NCBI RefSeq assembly: GCF_001641695.1
Contig: NZ_LSEF01000041.1
Location: 60,837-112,623 of the forward strand
Direction of reading: 5' to 3'
DNA: 51,787 bases
Origin: Bradyrhizobium neotropicale
Lineage (GTDB): Bacteria > Pseudomonadota > Alphaproteobacteria > Rhizobiales > Xanthobacteraceae
Shown here: positions 1 to 12,013 of the stretch, one piece after another
Layout: each line of letters opens with the position of its first letter
Numbering within the stretch: the stretch's first letter is position 1
Position numbers and translations under genes: made by a program
Notes under the pieces: generated by a model
Databases searched by the model: none
Seen by the model: the letters and a program-made list of their open reading frames with translations, nothing else
What the model was told of the DNA's origin: nothing

Positions 1-1
1 C

Positions 2-1291
2 GGCCCGCCGCGCATCGCGCCGCCGCCATCCGAGACTGCGCACAAGACGCCGACACCGCCGGCGATGGCCGGCGCCGTGCCCGGTCAGCCCCTGCGCCGC
101 CGCCTCAAGGCCGATGACGATCCGTTCGGCGCCGTCGGCGACTATGCCGGCAGCTTCCTGATCAAGGGCGGGCTCGAACTCTCCGCCGGCTACGACACCA
201 ATCCGGCCCGTCTCAGCAAGCCGGTCGGCTCGCCGGTCTACGTGGTCGCGCCCGATCTTCTGGTGGTGTCCGACTGGGAGCGCCACGCGCTGGTCGCGGA
301 TCTGCGCGGCTCGTTCTCGGGCTATGGCAACCAGATGCCGGCGACGATCGACGGTTTTGCCTCGCCATCGCCGGTCGACATCGACCGCCCTGATTTCACC
401 GGCCATGTCGACGGCCGCGTCGATGTCGACCGCGACTTCAAGCTGGCCTCGCAACTGCGCCTGCGGGTCGCCACCGACAATCCCGGCAGCCCGAACGTGC
501 AGGCCGGCCTGCAGAGATACCCGATCTATGCCTCCTATGGCGGCACCTTCGGCTTTGACCAGACCTTCAACCGCTTCGAGGTCGCGGCCGGCGCCACCAT
601 CGACCGCACGGCCTATACCAACTCCAAGCTCACCGACGGCACGATTTCGAGCAACGACGATCGCGACTTCAACCAGTACGGCGGTGTGGGACGTTTCTCC
701 TACGATCTCAAGCCGGGCCTGAAGCCGTTCGTCGAGATCGAGGGCGACAGCCGCGTGCACGACCAGCCCGCCGACCGCAACGGCTACTTCCGCGATTCAT
801 CGGGCGGCTATGCCAAGGTCGGCTCGACCTTCGAGTTCACGCGCATCCTCACCGGCGAGATCTCGGTCGGCTATACCGCGCGCAACTATGTCGACCCGCG
901 CCTCAGCCAGCTCGCGGGCTTTTTGACCGCGGGCTCGCTGATCTGGAACGCGAGCGGCCTGACCACGGTGAAATTCTTCACCGACACGCAGATCGCCGAG
1001 TCCACGGTCCCCGGCTCCTCCGGCGTGCTGGTGCACACCTATGCCGCCGAAGTCGATCACGACTTCCGCCGCTGGCTCACCGCGGTCGGCAAGTTCACCT
1101 TCGGCACGTACGACTACCAGAACCAGAACCGCAACGACAAAACCTACTCGCTCGAAGGCAATCTGATCTACAAGCTCAACCGCAACGTCTGGATCAAGGG
1201 CACGCTGCGCCACGACATCCTGGATTCGAACCAGCCGGGCTCGAGCTCGCAGGGCACGGTGGTGATGCTGGGCGTGAGGCTGCAGAATTAG
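2..1291 (+). CDS. Outer-membrane beta-barrel protein (putative porin BBP2 type), 5' end missing
   Basis: The frame is open to the left edge of the window, so the N-terminus and any signal peptide lie outside. An internal ATG sits at 65, but a proline-rich stretch precedes it in frame, so it is probably not the true start. The visible ~428 residues carry alternating hydrophobic/aromatic strands, such as [32 protein letters not shown] and [12 protein letters not shown]. They end in [10 protein letters not shown], a C-terminal strand typical of outer-membrane barrels. The pattern fits the BBP2_2/'outer membrane beta-barrel' family common in Bradyrhizobium, whose substrate is generally unknown. 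A palindromic repeat follows the stop. Family confidence is good; transport function is not known. Confidence 0.75.
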   Translation, partial: GPPRIAPPPSETAHKTPTPPAMAGAVPGQPLRRRLKADDDPFGAVGDYAGSFLIKGGLELSAGYDTNPARLSKPVGSPVYVVAPDLLVVSDWERHALVADLRGSFSGYGNQMPATIDGFASPSPVDIDRPDFTGHVDGRVDVDRDFKLASQLRLRVATDNPGSPNVQAGLQRYPIYASYGGTFGFDQTFNRFEVAAGATIDRTAYTNSKLTDGTISSNDDRDFNQYGGVGRFSYDLKPGLKPFVEIEGDSRVHDQPADRNGYFRDSSGGYAKVGSTFEFTRILTGEISVGYTARNYVDPRLSQLAGFLTAGSLIWNASGLTTVKFFTDTQIAESTVPGSSGVLVHTYAAEVDHDFRRWLTAVGKFTFGTYDYQNQNRNDKTYSLEGNLIYKLNRNVWIKGTLRHDILDSNQPGSSSQGTVVMLGVRLQN

Positions 1292-1301
1292 TTCCGCTGT
1301 C

Positions 1302-1400
1302 ATGCCCCGCGAAGGGGGGCATCCAGTACGCCGCAGCTTCTCCGGATACGTCACTGCCTCTGGAATACTGGATCGCCCGCTTTCGCGGGCGATGACAGCT
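1302..1400. repeat. Palindromic intergenic repeat (type D)
   Basis: Two arms face each other: GTCATGCCCCGCGAAG with GGCATCCAGTA on the left, and TACTGGATCGCCCGC with GCGGGCGATGACAG on the right. They enclose about 40 bp. The element lies between convergent genes (porin and gltD) and could act as a bidirectional terminator or a REP-like sequence. No U-tract is present. Confidence 0.6.
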
Positions 1401-1429
1401 TCATTCAAATCTGGCAGCGAAGCGAGCAG

Positions 1430-2881
1430 CTACCGCGGCAGATCCGTCTTCCCCATCAGGAACGTGTCGATCGAGCGCGCGCAGAGGCGGCCTTCGCGGA
1501 TGGCCCAGACGACGAGCGACTGGCCGCGGCGCATGTCGCCGGCGGAGAAGACGTTCGGGCGCGAGGTCTGGTAGTCGAGTGTGTTGGCCTTGACGTTGCC
1601 GCGCGGGTCGAGCTCGACCGAGAGCAGCTTGAGCAGGCCCTCGTGCACGGGATGGACGAAGCCCATCGCGAGCAGGATGAGCTCGGCATCGAGCTCGAAC
1701 TCGGTGCCGGGAAGCGGCTTGAACTTGTCGTCGACGCGGACGCAGTGCAGCTTCTTGACCTTGCCGTTCTCGCCGGAAAACTTCTGCGTCAGCACGGCGA
1801 ATTCGCGGACCGCGCCTTCGGCCTGGCTGGAGGAGGTGCGCATCTTCAGCGGCCAGTTCGGCCAGGTCAGGCCCTTGTTCTCGCGCTCGGGCGGGGCGGG
1901 CATGATTTCGAGCTGGGTCACGGAGAGCGCGCCCTGGCGCAGCGAAGTGCCGATGCAGTCGCTGCCGGTGTCGCCGCCGCCGATGACGACGACATGCTTG
2001 CCGCCGGCGAGGATCTCGGTGACGTCGCCCTGCGGCTCGTTCGAGATGCGGCGATTCTGCTGCGGCAGGAAGTCCATCGCATAGTGGATGCCGTCGAGCT
2101 CGCGGCCGGGAATCGGCAAGTCGCGCGGGGCTTCCGCACCGCCGGTCAGCGCGATCGCGTCATACTGGTTGAGCATCTCGCGCGGGTCGACGTTGCCGTC
2201 GGCGCCGACATGGCTGTCGTAGTGGAAGGTGACGCCTTCGCCTTCCATCTGCTTGACGCGGCGGTCGATGATGCCCTTCTCCATCTTGAAGTCGGGAATG
2301 CCATAGCGCAGGAGGCCGCCGGCCTTGGCGTACTTCTCGTAGACATGGACGTCGTGGCCGGCGCGCGCGAGCTGCTGCGCGCAAGCCATGCCGGCCGGGC
2401 CTGAGCCGATCACTGCGACCTTCTTGCCGGTCTTCTCGGTCGCGACCTCCGGCTGCAGCCAGCCATTGTCCCAGGCGCGATCGACGATCGCGCATTCGAT
2501 GGTCTTGATGGTGACGGGATTGTCGTCGATGTTGAGCGTGCAGGACGCCTCGCACGGGGCCGGGCAGATGCGGCCCGTGAACTCCGGGAAGTTGTTGGTC
2601 GAGTGCAGGTTGCGCGAGGCCTCTTCCCAGTTGCCCTGATAGACGAGGTCGTTGAAGTCGGGGATCTGGTTGTTGACCGGGCAGCCGGGCGTGCCGGGCG
2701 CGACCGAGCCGGTGCCGTGACAGTAGGGAATGCCGCAGTTCATGCAGCGCGCGGCCTGGTCGCGCGTTTCCTTTTCAGTCAGCGGAACGACGAACTCGCC
2801 AAAATGCTTCAAGCGCTCGGTGACCGGGGTGTACTTGCGGTCATGCCGTTCGATTTCGAGAAAACCCGTGATCTTGCCCAT
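1430..2881 (-). CDS. gltD: Glutamate synthase [NADPH] small subunit
   Basis: Beta subunit of NADPH-GOGAT. It takes electrons from NADPH through FAD and iron-sulfur clusters to GltB, which makes glutamate from 2-oxoglutarate and glutamine in the cytosol. The 483-aa length is typical. The N-terminal third holds the ferredoxin-like cysteine sets (CMNCGIPYC, then CPAPCEASC). A Rossmann FAD motif follows at about residue 150 ([16 protein letters not shown]), and the NADPH motif is [13 protein letters not shown]. The ATG at 2881 gives the conserved start [12 protein letters not shown]. The gene lies 154 bp downstream of gltB on the same strand, and a repeat element sits in the gap. Co-transcription is expected from the enzyme's two-subunit nature. 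Confidence 0.96.
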   Translation of the reverse strand: MGKITGFLEIERHDRKYTPVTERLKHFGEFVVPLTEKETRDQAARCMNCGIPYCHGTGSVAPGTPGCPVNNQIPDFNDLVYQGNWEEASRNLHSTNNFPEFTGRICPAPCEASCTLNIDDNPVTIKTIECAIVDRAWDNGWLQPEVATEKTGKKVAVIGSGPAGMACAQQLARAGHDVHVYEKYAKAGGLLRYGIPDFKMEKGIIDRRVKQMEGEGVTFHYDSHVGADGNVDPREMLNQYDAIALTGGAEAPRDLPIPGRELDGIHYAMDFLPQQNRRISNEPQGDVTEILAGGKHVVVIGGGDTGSDCIGTSLRQGALSVTQLEIMPAPPERENKGLTWPNWPLKMRTSSSQAEGAVREFAVLTQKFSGENGKVKKLHCVRVDDKFKPLPGTEFELDAELILLAMGFVHPVHEGLLKLLSVELDPRGNVKANTLDYQTSRPNVFSAGDMRRGQSLVVWAIREGRLCARSIDTFLMGKTDLPR

Positions 2882-2922
2882 TAAACCCGAAGTCCCTGCC
2901 GCTTAGTCGTTTGTTCTTTCGC

Positions 2923-3030
2923 CCCTCATCCTGAGGAGCGGCGCACTTCGCGCCGCGTCTCGAAGGATTGAGGCCCGGATGGTGATCTCATGGTTCGAGA
3001 CGGCGCTTCGCGCCTCCTCACCATGAGGCT
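2923..3030. repeat. Dispersed bipartite palindromic repeat, copy R1
   Basis: Two hairpin modules lie in tandem: CCTCATCCTGAGGAGC...GCGTCTCGAAGGATTG, then CATGGTTCGAGACG...CTCCTCACCATGAGG. Related copies occur at about 19.5, 32.6 and 48.2 kb. This copy sits inside the gltB-gltD intergenic gap, starting 6 bp after the gltB stop. It would be transcribed with the operon and may fold as RNA between the two cistrons. Confidence 0.8.
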
Positions 3031-3035
3031 TTTTG

Positions 3036-7769
<4,734 letters not shown>

Positions 7770-8271
7770 TGCCTCGTCCTCTCCATGCGGCAAGCTGCCT
7801 CACCGCCATCTTCGGCGCACCTTCGGCGTCCCGCGGCACCCGCTTCTGGGCCACCGCTCGTCCGTTGCGAGCCGCATTTTCTTAAATTCAGGCCTAGGCG
7901 TTCTTCGTCCCCGAGAACGGCTTTGCCCGCGACCTTCTTGGCGCTCGAGAGCGCCAAGTTTCGCTGCAATCCCTATGCCGGAATCGCAAGCAAAATTAAG
8001 ACAGTCTTCCTGTCCTAACCATCACCTTGCCAAATTTTTGTCTAGCACACAAGCGCGCGAAAGTCCCGATTCCCAGAGTGTCAATCAGCGCTTTCCGCAT
8101 GGCGCGCCGCCCCGGATTTGAAGCAAACGCGCCCCGATCCGGCCCTAGGCGCGTCGAAGCGGCGCCGGAATCCCGCAGGAAGCTTCGGATCAACCCTTGG
8201 AAAGGTACGCCACGCCACCAGAAGCGAAAGAGCGCGAGCCGTCCGGAGGGCCTGACAGGAGCGTTTCGACC
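7770..8271. other. 502-bp divergent intergenic region between gltB and the 8272 gene
   Basis: No convincing gene is present. It must hold the gltB promoter and the promoter of the secreted proline-rich protein. The clearest structure is a 22-bp inverted repeat at 7937-7958. The short ORFs here have no ribosome site or family resemblance. Confidence 0.6.
7937..7958. promoter_or_regulatory. 10-bp-arm inverted repeat upstream of gltB
   Basis: Arms CTTGGCGCTC and GAGCGCCAAG are separated by only GA. The near-perfect dyad lies 168 bp upstream of the gltB ATG. It could be an operator for a dimeric regulator or a leader hairpin. No T-run follows, so a terminator is unlikely. Confidence 0.4.
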
Positions 8272-9039
8272 ATGAAGTTTTTCACAGGATGTGTGGCCGC
8301 CGCCGCGCTGGCGCTGGCTGCAACGGCTGCTGAGGCGCAGATGCTTGCGAACGGGACTGTGCGGGGTGGCTATGTCGCGGTCTCGGATTTCGACGGTCCC
8401 TACGGTCCGCCGGATGTTCCACCACCACCGCGATACCGCTACGGCTATGACGACGAGCGCGGCCCGGCGCCCGCATTTTTGCCGCCGACCGAGGTCTACG
8501 CCGTGCTCCGCGACAACGGCTTCTCGCCGCTGGGCATCCCGCGCCTGCGCGGCAGCGTCTATACCATCGCCGTGATCGACCGCCGGGGTGACGACGGCCG
8601 GCTCGTGATCGACGCGCGGGATGGCCGAATCCTGCGCTTCATGCCCGCCTATGACGCCTTCGGCATGGCGCCGCCGGCCTATGATGAGGGCGCGATCGCG
8701 CCTTACGGTCCGCATAGTGCGCTGCCGCCGCCGACCGTTGTCCGCGGCGGCCCGCCGCGGCCGCCGGCCCCGATCCCGCATGTGGCGAGCCGCACCGTGC
8801 CGCTGCCGAAGGCCGCCCCGCGGCATGGTGAGACGCCGGTCGCCGCCGCCAAGCCGGTTTCGCCTGCGCCGGCGCCGCAACAGGCGCCACAGGCTCAACC
8901 CGCGCAGCAGGCCGCCGCCGTGCAGCCCAAGCCTGCCGAGACCACCCCTCAGGCGGCCACGCCAACCGTCGGCCAGTCCAAGCCCGCACCGACCATCCTG
9001 CCGACCCAGGACATGCCGGCCGCACAGGGGCTGGATTAG
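8272..9039 (+). CDS. Secreted proline-rich hypothetical protein
   Basis: 255 aa. The ATG at 8272 is chosen over an upstream start at 8197 because it follows an AGGAG box and opens a clean Sec signal peptide: MKFFTGCVAAAALALAATA, with cleavage likely after AEAQ. The mature part has a short folded segment with a PepSY-like feel (EVYAVLRDNGFSPLGIPRLRGSVYTIAVIDRRG...VIDARDGRILRF). A long low-complexity tail rich in Pro, Ala and Gln follows. This architecture suggests a periplasmic or envelope-spanning protein. No enzymatic motif was seen and the function is unknown. It is divergent from gltB. Confidence 0.8.
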   Translation: MKFFTGCVAAAALALAATAAEAQMLANGTVRGGYVAVSDFDGPYGPPDVPPPPRYRYGYDDERGPAPAFLPPTEVYAVLRDNGFSPLGIPRLRGSVYTIAVIDRRGDDGRLVIDARDGRILRFMPAYDAFGMAPPAYDEGAIAPYGPHSALPPPTVVRGGPPRPPAPIPHVASRTVPLPKAAPRHGETPVAAAKPVSPAPAPQQAPQAQPAQQAAAVQPKPAETTPQAATPTVGQSKPAPTILPTQDMPAAQGLD

Positions 9040-9077
9040 GGCGCGTCGCTCGTTTGACGCAGCGGCGCTCGCCACAC

Positions 9078-9117
9078 CCACGGTGTCGTCCCGGCCTTCG
9101 CCGGGACGACGTTGGGG
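9078..9117. repeat. Short palindromic repeat (type B), copy 1
   Basis: GTCGTCCCGGCCTTCG is followed by CCGGGACGACGTTGG, forming a stem of about 11 bp. Similar elements lie at 10076-10107 and 32866-32893. The two nearest copies flank the alpha/beta hydrolase gene at 9200-9976. Confidence 0.6.
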
Positions 9118-9199
9118 AGAGACGCGGGCAAAACAAATGGCGCCCGAAAACCTCGAGCGCCATTTGCATCAGAGCGATTTGCTTGCGAGCAATCGCCGC

Positions 9200-9976
9200 T
9201 CAACTATGCCCATACCCCGCCGCATCCAGGATCAAATTCGCAACCTCCTTTGGATGCGACACCAGCGAGAGGTGGCCGGCATCGAGCTCGATCGTGGTCG
9301 CGTTCATGCGCTTGGCGAGGAAACGCTCGAAATCGGGATTGATGGTGTAATCGCTCTTCGACACCGCGTACCAGCTCGGCTTCGTGTGCCACGCAGCCTC
9401 GGTGGTGCGGCCGGCGAAGATCGAGGCGGCCGTCGGCCATTGCACGGCGTAGAGCTCCTTGGCGCGCTCCGGTGCGACGCCGTTGGCGAAATATTTCAGG
9501 AACGCATCCTCGGAGAGCTTCGTGAAGCCGTCGCGCTCGACGATGCCGGCACGCGCAGGCCCTGTCGGGAATTGCTTCGACAGCGCGACGAAATCCTCGT
9601 TGGCGTCGGGCGCGCGCGCCGCGACATAGACGAGCCCTGTGACCTTCGGATCGGTGCCGACCTGGCTGATCACGGTGCCGCCCCAGGAATGCGCGACCAG
9701 CACGGTCGGACCATCCTGCTCCGCCAGCGCACGCTTGGTCGCCTCGACGGATTCGGCGAGCGAGCCCAGCGGATTCTGCACGGCGATGACATGCAGGCCC
9801 GCAGCCTGAAGGATCGGGATCACCTCGGACCAGCTCGAGCCGTCCGCCCAGGCGCCATGCACCAGCACGACGTTCTTCGCCTTCACCGTTTGCGGGGTCT
9901 GTGCGTTGGCAAGGCCAAGGGGAGCCGCCAACAGGCTCGCGGCGACGAAAAGGCTGCGCCAGAGGGTCACGATCAT
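9200..9976 (-). CDS. Secreted alpha/beta hydrolase
   Basis: 258 aa. The start at 9976 (MIVTLWRSLFVAASLLAA) is preferred because AGGA lies 6 bp upstream and the peptide is a good Sec signal ending ANAQ; an in-frame start exists at 10018. The mature protein shows VVLVHGAWADGSSW (oxyanion loop HGAW), the nucleophile elbow VAHSWGGTV with Ser in G/A-H-S-W-G, and a C-terminal ELDAGHLSLVSHP holding the catalytic His. This places it in the AB hydrolase-1/6 family near salicylate esterase- and pyrethroid hydrolase-like enzymes. The natural substrate cannot be read from the sequence. It is likely periplasmic. It is flanked by short palindromes and convergent to the gene at 8272. Confidence 0.85.
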   Translation of the reverse strand: MIVTLWRSLFVAASLLAAPLGLANAQTPQTVKAKNVVLVHGAWADGSSWSEVIPILQAAGLHVIAVQNPLGSLAESVEATKRALAEQDGPTVLVAHSWGGTVISQVGTDPKVTGLVYVAARAPDANEDFVALSKQFPTGPARAGIVERDGFTKLSEDAFLKYFANGVAPERAKELYAVQWPTAASIFAGRTTEAAWHTKPSWYAVSKSDYTINPDFERFLAKRMNATTIELDAGHLSLVSHPKEVANLILDAAGYGHS

Positions 9977-10075
9977 TCTCCGTCCTGGTTTGGGTTCGAT
10001 GCTGGAAGGACGGAGCATGAGGCCGCGCTGTTACGCTCTTCACCGCTCTGTGATGCGGTGCAAAAAACATCCGGT

Positions 10076-10107
10076 ATCGTCCTGGCTTTCGCCAGGACGA
10101 CGTTGGG
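10076..10107. repeat. Short palindromic repeat (type B), copy 2
   Basis: TCGTCCTGGCTTTCG is paired with CCAGGACGACGTTGG. It is nearly the same element as at 9078-9117 and lies between the hydrolase start and the Hsp20 terminator. Confidence 0.6.
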
Positions 10108-10138
10108 ATAGGTTAGCGCAAGTAGAAACGCGCAAACA

Positions 10139-10168
10139 AAAACGCCCCGGGGCACCGGGGCGTTTTCG
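10139..10168 (-). terminator. Rho-independent terminator of the Hsp20 gene
   Basis: On the minus strand, AACGCCCCGG and CCGGGGCGTT pair as a GC-rich stem with a short loop, followed by a run of U (GTTTTTGTTT). It lies about 30 bp past the Hsp20 stop at 10198. Confidence 0.85.
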
Positions 10169-10197
10169 CAACTTGGACGTCGAATGGTGCGGGCGCG

Positions 10198-10662
10198 TCA
10201 GGCGGCGGCCTTCGAGCCCTCGATCACCTGCGCGGTTTGCGCGGAGGTGTTGATCGCAATCTGGCGCGGCTTCTTGGCCTCGGGAATCTCGCGCACGAGG
10301 TCGACGTGAAGCAGGCCGTTCTCGAGCGAGGCATCCTTCACCTGCACGAAGTCGGCAAGCTGGAAGGCGCGCTCGAAGGCGCGGGCGGCGATGCCGCGGT
10401 AGAGCACTTCGTTCTTGCTGTTCTCGTTCGCGACTTTCTCGCCCTTGATCGTCAGCGTGTTTTCTTTCGCGACGATGGAGAGCTCATCCTTGGAGAAGCC
10501 GGAGACCGCAACGGTGATGCGGTAGGCGTTCTCGCCGGTGCGCTCGATGTTGTAAGGGGGATAGCCGGGGCTGCCGTCGGAGCCCGCCTGGTCGAGCAGG
10601 TTGAAGAGACGGTCGAAGCCGACGGTGGAACGATAGAAGGGGGTGAGGTCGTAGGTGCGCAT
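10198..10662 (-). CDS. Small heat-shock protein, Hsp20/alpha-crystallin family
   Basis: 154 aa, ATP-independent holdase chaperone. The alpha-crystallin domain occupies about residues 35-135 (YNIERTGENAYRITVAVSGF, ELSIVAKENTLTIKGEK, ARAFERAFQLADFVQV, ENGLLHVDLVREIPE). The N-terminus MRTYDLTPFYRSTVGFDRLF is typical of rhizobial IbpA/HspA-type proteins. The ATG at 10662 has GGAGG 7 bp upstream; longer reading of the frame to 10773 would translate the leader and is rejected. The leader resembles a ROSE RNA thermometer and an RpoH-type promoter precedes it, so both transcription and translation are probably heat-induced. Bradyrhizobium carries several such genes, so no specific paralogue symbol is given. 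Confidence 0.95.
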   Translation of the reverse strand: MRTYDLTPFYRSTVGFDRLFNLLDQAGSDGSPGYPPYNIERTGENAYRITVAVSGFSKDELSIVAKENTLTIKGEKVANENSKNEVLYRGIAARAFERAFQLADFVQVKDASLENGLLHVDLVREIPEAKKPRQIAINTSAQTAQVIEGSKAAA

Positions 10663-10772
10663 GGTTAGTCCTCCATTGAGCGACTGATCTGGTAACCCGC
10701 CCGCCAATCGGGCCGGGCTTAGTCTGTGTGCAGCCTGATGCTTCGGTTCCGAAGCACTGGTAGCGGCCTGCA
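10663..10772 (-). promoter_or_regulatory. ROSE-type RNA thermometer (5' UTR of Hsp20 gene)
   Basis: Reading the minus strand, a 6-7 bp hairpin comes first (GCTTCGG / CCGAAGC, plus coordinates 10740-10755). A GC-rich imperfect hairpin follows (about 10693-10719), then a short SD-sequestering hairpin: TCGCTCAATGGAGGA, where UCGCU faces the Shine-Dalgarno AGGA. The pyrimidine-containing UYGCU motif opposite the SD is the signature of ROSE elements described for Bradyrhizobium heat-shock genes. Melting at high temperature would free the ribosome site. Assignment is by motif and architecture only. Confidence 0.75.
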
Positions 10773-10780
10773 CGAAGATG

Positions 10781-10808
10781 ATATGGGTGGGTCGAAACAG
10801 CGTTCAAG
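10781..10808 (-). promoter_or_regulatory. RpoH (sigma-32)-like promoter of Hsp20 gene
   Basis: On the minus strand CTTGAA (10808-10803) and CCCATAT (10787-10781) are separated by 15 bp. This matches the sigma-32 pattern CTTGAA / CCCATnT. Transcription would begin near 10772 and give a leader of about 110 nt, the length expected for a ROSE leader. Confidence 0.7.
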
Positions 10809-10867
10809 AGGGCGGCATCGGCGCCTCTTCGGCGCCTCCGCCCCTTGATTTTCAGCCCTTCCCACAC

Positions 10868-11815
10868 ATGACGCTGGTCTCGATCCCCGCCAATCCAGTT
10901 CCCGAAAACGTCGTCAGCGGCACCATCAAGACGCCCGACGGCGCCGAGCTTCGCTTCGCGCGCTGGGCGCCTCCGGCGGGCCGCAAGGGCACCGTCTGCG
11001 TCTTCACCGGGCGCGGGGAGCAGATCGAAAAATATTTCGAGACGGTGCGCGACCTGCGTGACCGCGGCTTTGCGGTGGCGATGATCGACTGGCGCGGGCA
11101 GGGCCATTCCTCGCGCCGGCTGCGCGATCCGCGCAAGGGCTATGTGCGCGCCTTCTCCGACTTCGAGGTCGACGTCGAGACCTTCGTGCAGCAGGTGGTG
11201 TTGCCGGATTGTCCGCCGCCGTTCTTCGCGCTCGCCCATTCCATGGGAGGCGCGGTGATGCTGCGCGTGGCGCATGCGGGCAAGCGCTGGTTCGACCGGA
11301 TGGTGCTGTCGGCGCCGATGATCGATCTGCCCGGCCGCTCCACTTCGTTCCCGGCGCGGGCGCTGCTCAGGACGATGCGCCTGATGGGGCAGGGTGGCCA
11401 CTACGTGCCAGGCGGCAGCGACCACCTGACCGGGCTCGCTCCCTTCATCAACAACCCCCTCACCAGCGATCCCGTGCGCTATGCCCGCAACGCCGCAATC
11501 CTCGAGGAGGATCCGACGCTCGGGCTGGCATCGCCCACGGTCGCCTGGGCCGACACCGCGTTCCGCGCGATGCAGACCTTCAAGCGCATGAACTACCCGT
11601 CCGAGATCCGGCAGCCGATCCTGATGCTGGCGGCCTCCAACGACACCGTGGTCTCGACCGCCGCAATCGAGGAGTTCGCCTATCACCTGCGCGCCGGCTC
11701 CCATCTCGTGATCGCAGGGTCCAAGCACGAGATCCTGCAGGAGCAGGACCGCTACCGCACGCAATTCTGGGCGGCCTTCGACGCCTTCGTGCCGGGCACG
11801 CCGCTGTTCAAGTGA
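10868..11815 (+). CDS. Alpha/beta hydrolase, lysophospholipase/monoacylglycerol lipase type
   Basis: 315 aa. The start at 10868 (MTLVSIPANPVPENVV) is preferred. The longer frame from 10778 would run through the Hsp20 promoter and has an uncharacteristic N-terminus. Neither start has a strong SD. Motifs are the PldB/hydrolase-4 set: GTVCVFTGRGEQIEKYFE around the oxyanion region, MIDWRGQGHSSR, and the elbow ALAHSMGGAV with Ser. A late Asp lies in LMLAASNDTVV and a His in GSKHEILQE. It probably hydrolyses lysophospholipids or monoacylglycerols in the cytosol or at the membrane. It is divergent from the Hsp20 gene. Confidence 0.85.
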   Translation: MTLVSIPANPVPENVVSGTIKTPDGAELRFARWAPPAGRKGTVCVFTGRGEQIEKYFETVRDLRDRGFAVAMIDWRGQGHSSRRLRDPRKGYVRAFSDFEVDVETFVQQVVLPDCPPPFFALAHSMGGAVMLRVAHAGKRWFDRMVLSAPMIDLPGRSTSFPARALLRTMRLMGQGGHYVPGGSDHLTGLAPFINNPLTSDPVRYARNAAILEEDPTLGLASPTVAWADTAFRAMQTFKRMNYPSEIRQPILMLAASNDTVVSTAAIEEFAYHLRAGSHLVIAGSKHEILQEQDRYRTQFWAAFDAFVPGTPLFK

Positions 11816-11832
11816 AATGCGGCCGCGTCGGC

Positions 11833-11990
11833 GGTGCGCTCCCTCGCCCGCTTGCGGGGAAAGGGTCGGGGTGAGGGGGAGCCTCCGCGAGGACGGTGAG
11901 AGTTGGACACGTGGAGAGTCCCCCTCACCCGGAATCCGCGCTGCGCGCGAATTCCGACCTCTCCCCGCAAGCGGGGCGAGGTAAGAGGCG
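11833..11990. repeat. Palindromic intergenic repeat (type E)
   Basis: CCCTCGCCCGCTTGCGGGGA with GGGTGAGGGGGAG on the left is mirrored by CCCCCTCACCCGGAATCC and CCTCTCCCCGCAAGCGGG on the right. They form a large inverted repeat between convergent genes (hydrolase and dihaem cytochrome). It could terminate transcription in both directions. Similar sequences are frequent in Bradyrhizobium intergenic regions. Confidence 0.6.
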
Positions 11991-12013
11991 CCTCAAGCCG
12001 AACGCATCCGGCG

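Noticed and set aside
2923..3030. CRISPR-like array from repeated palindromes
   Set aside because: Copies are single, far apart and bipartite; there is no regular repeat-spacer unit and no cas gene.
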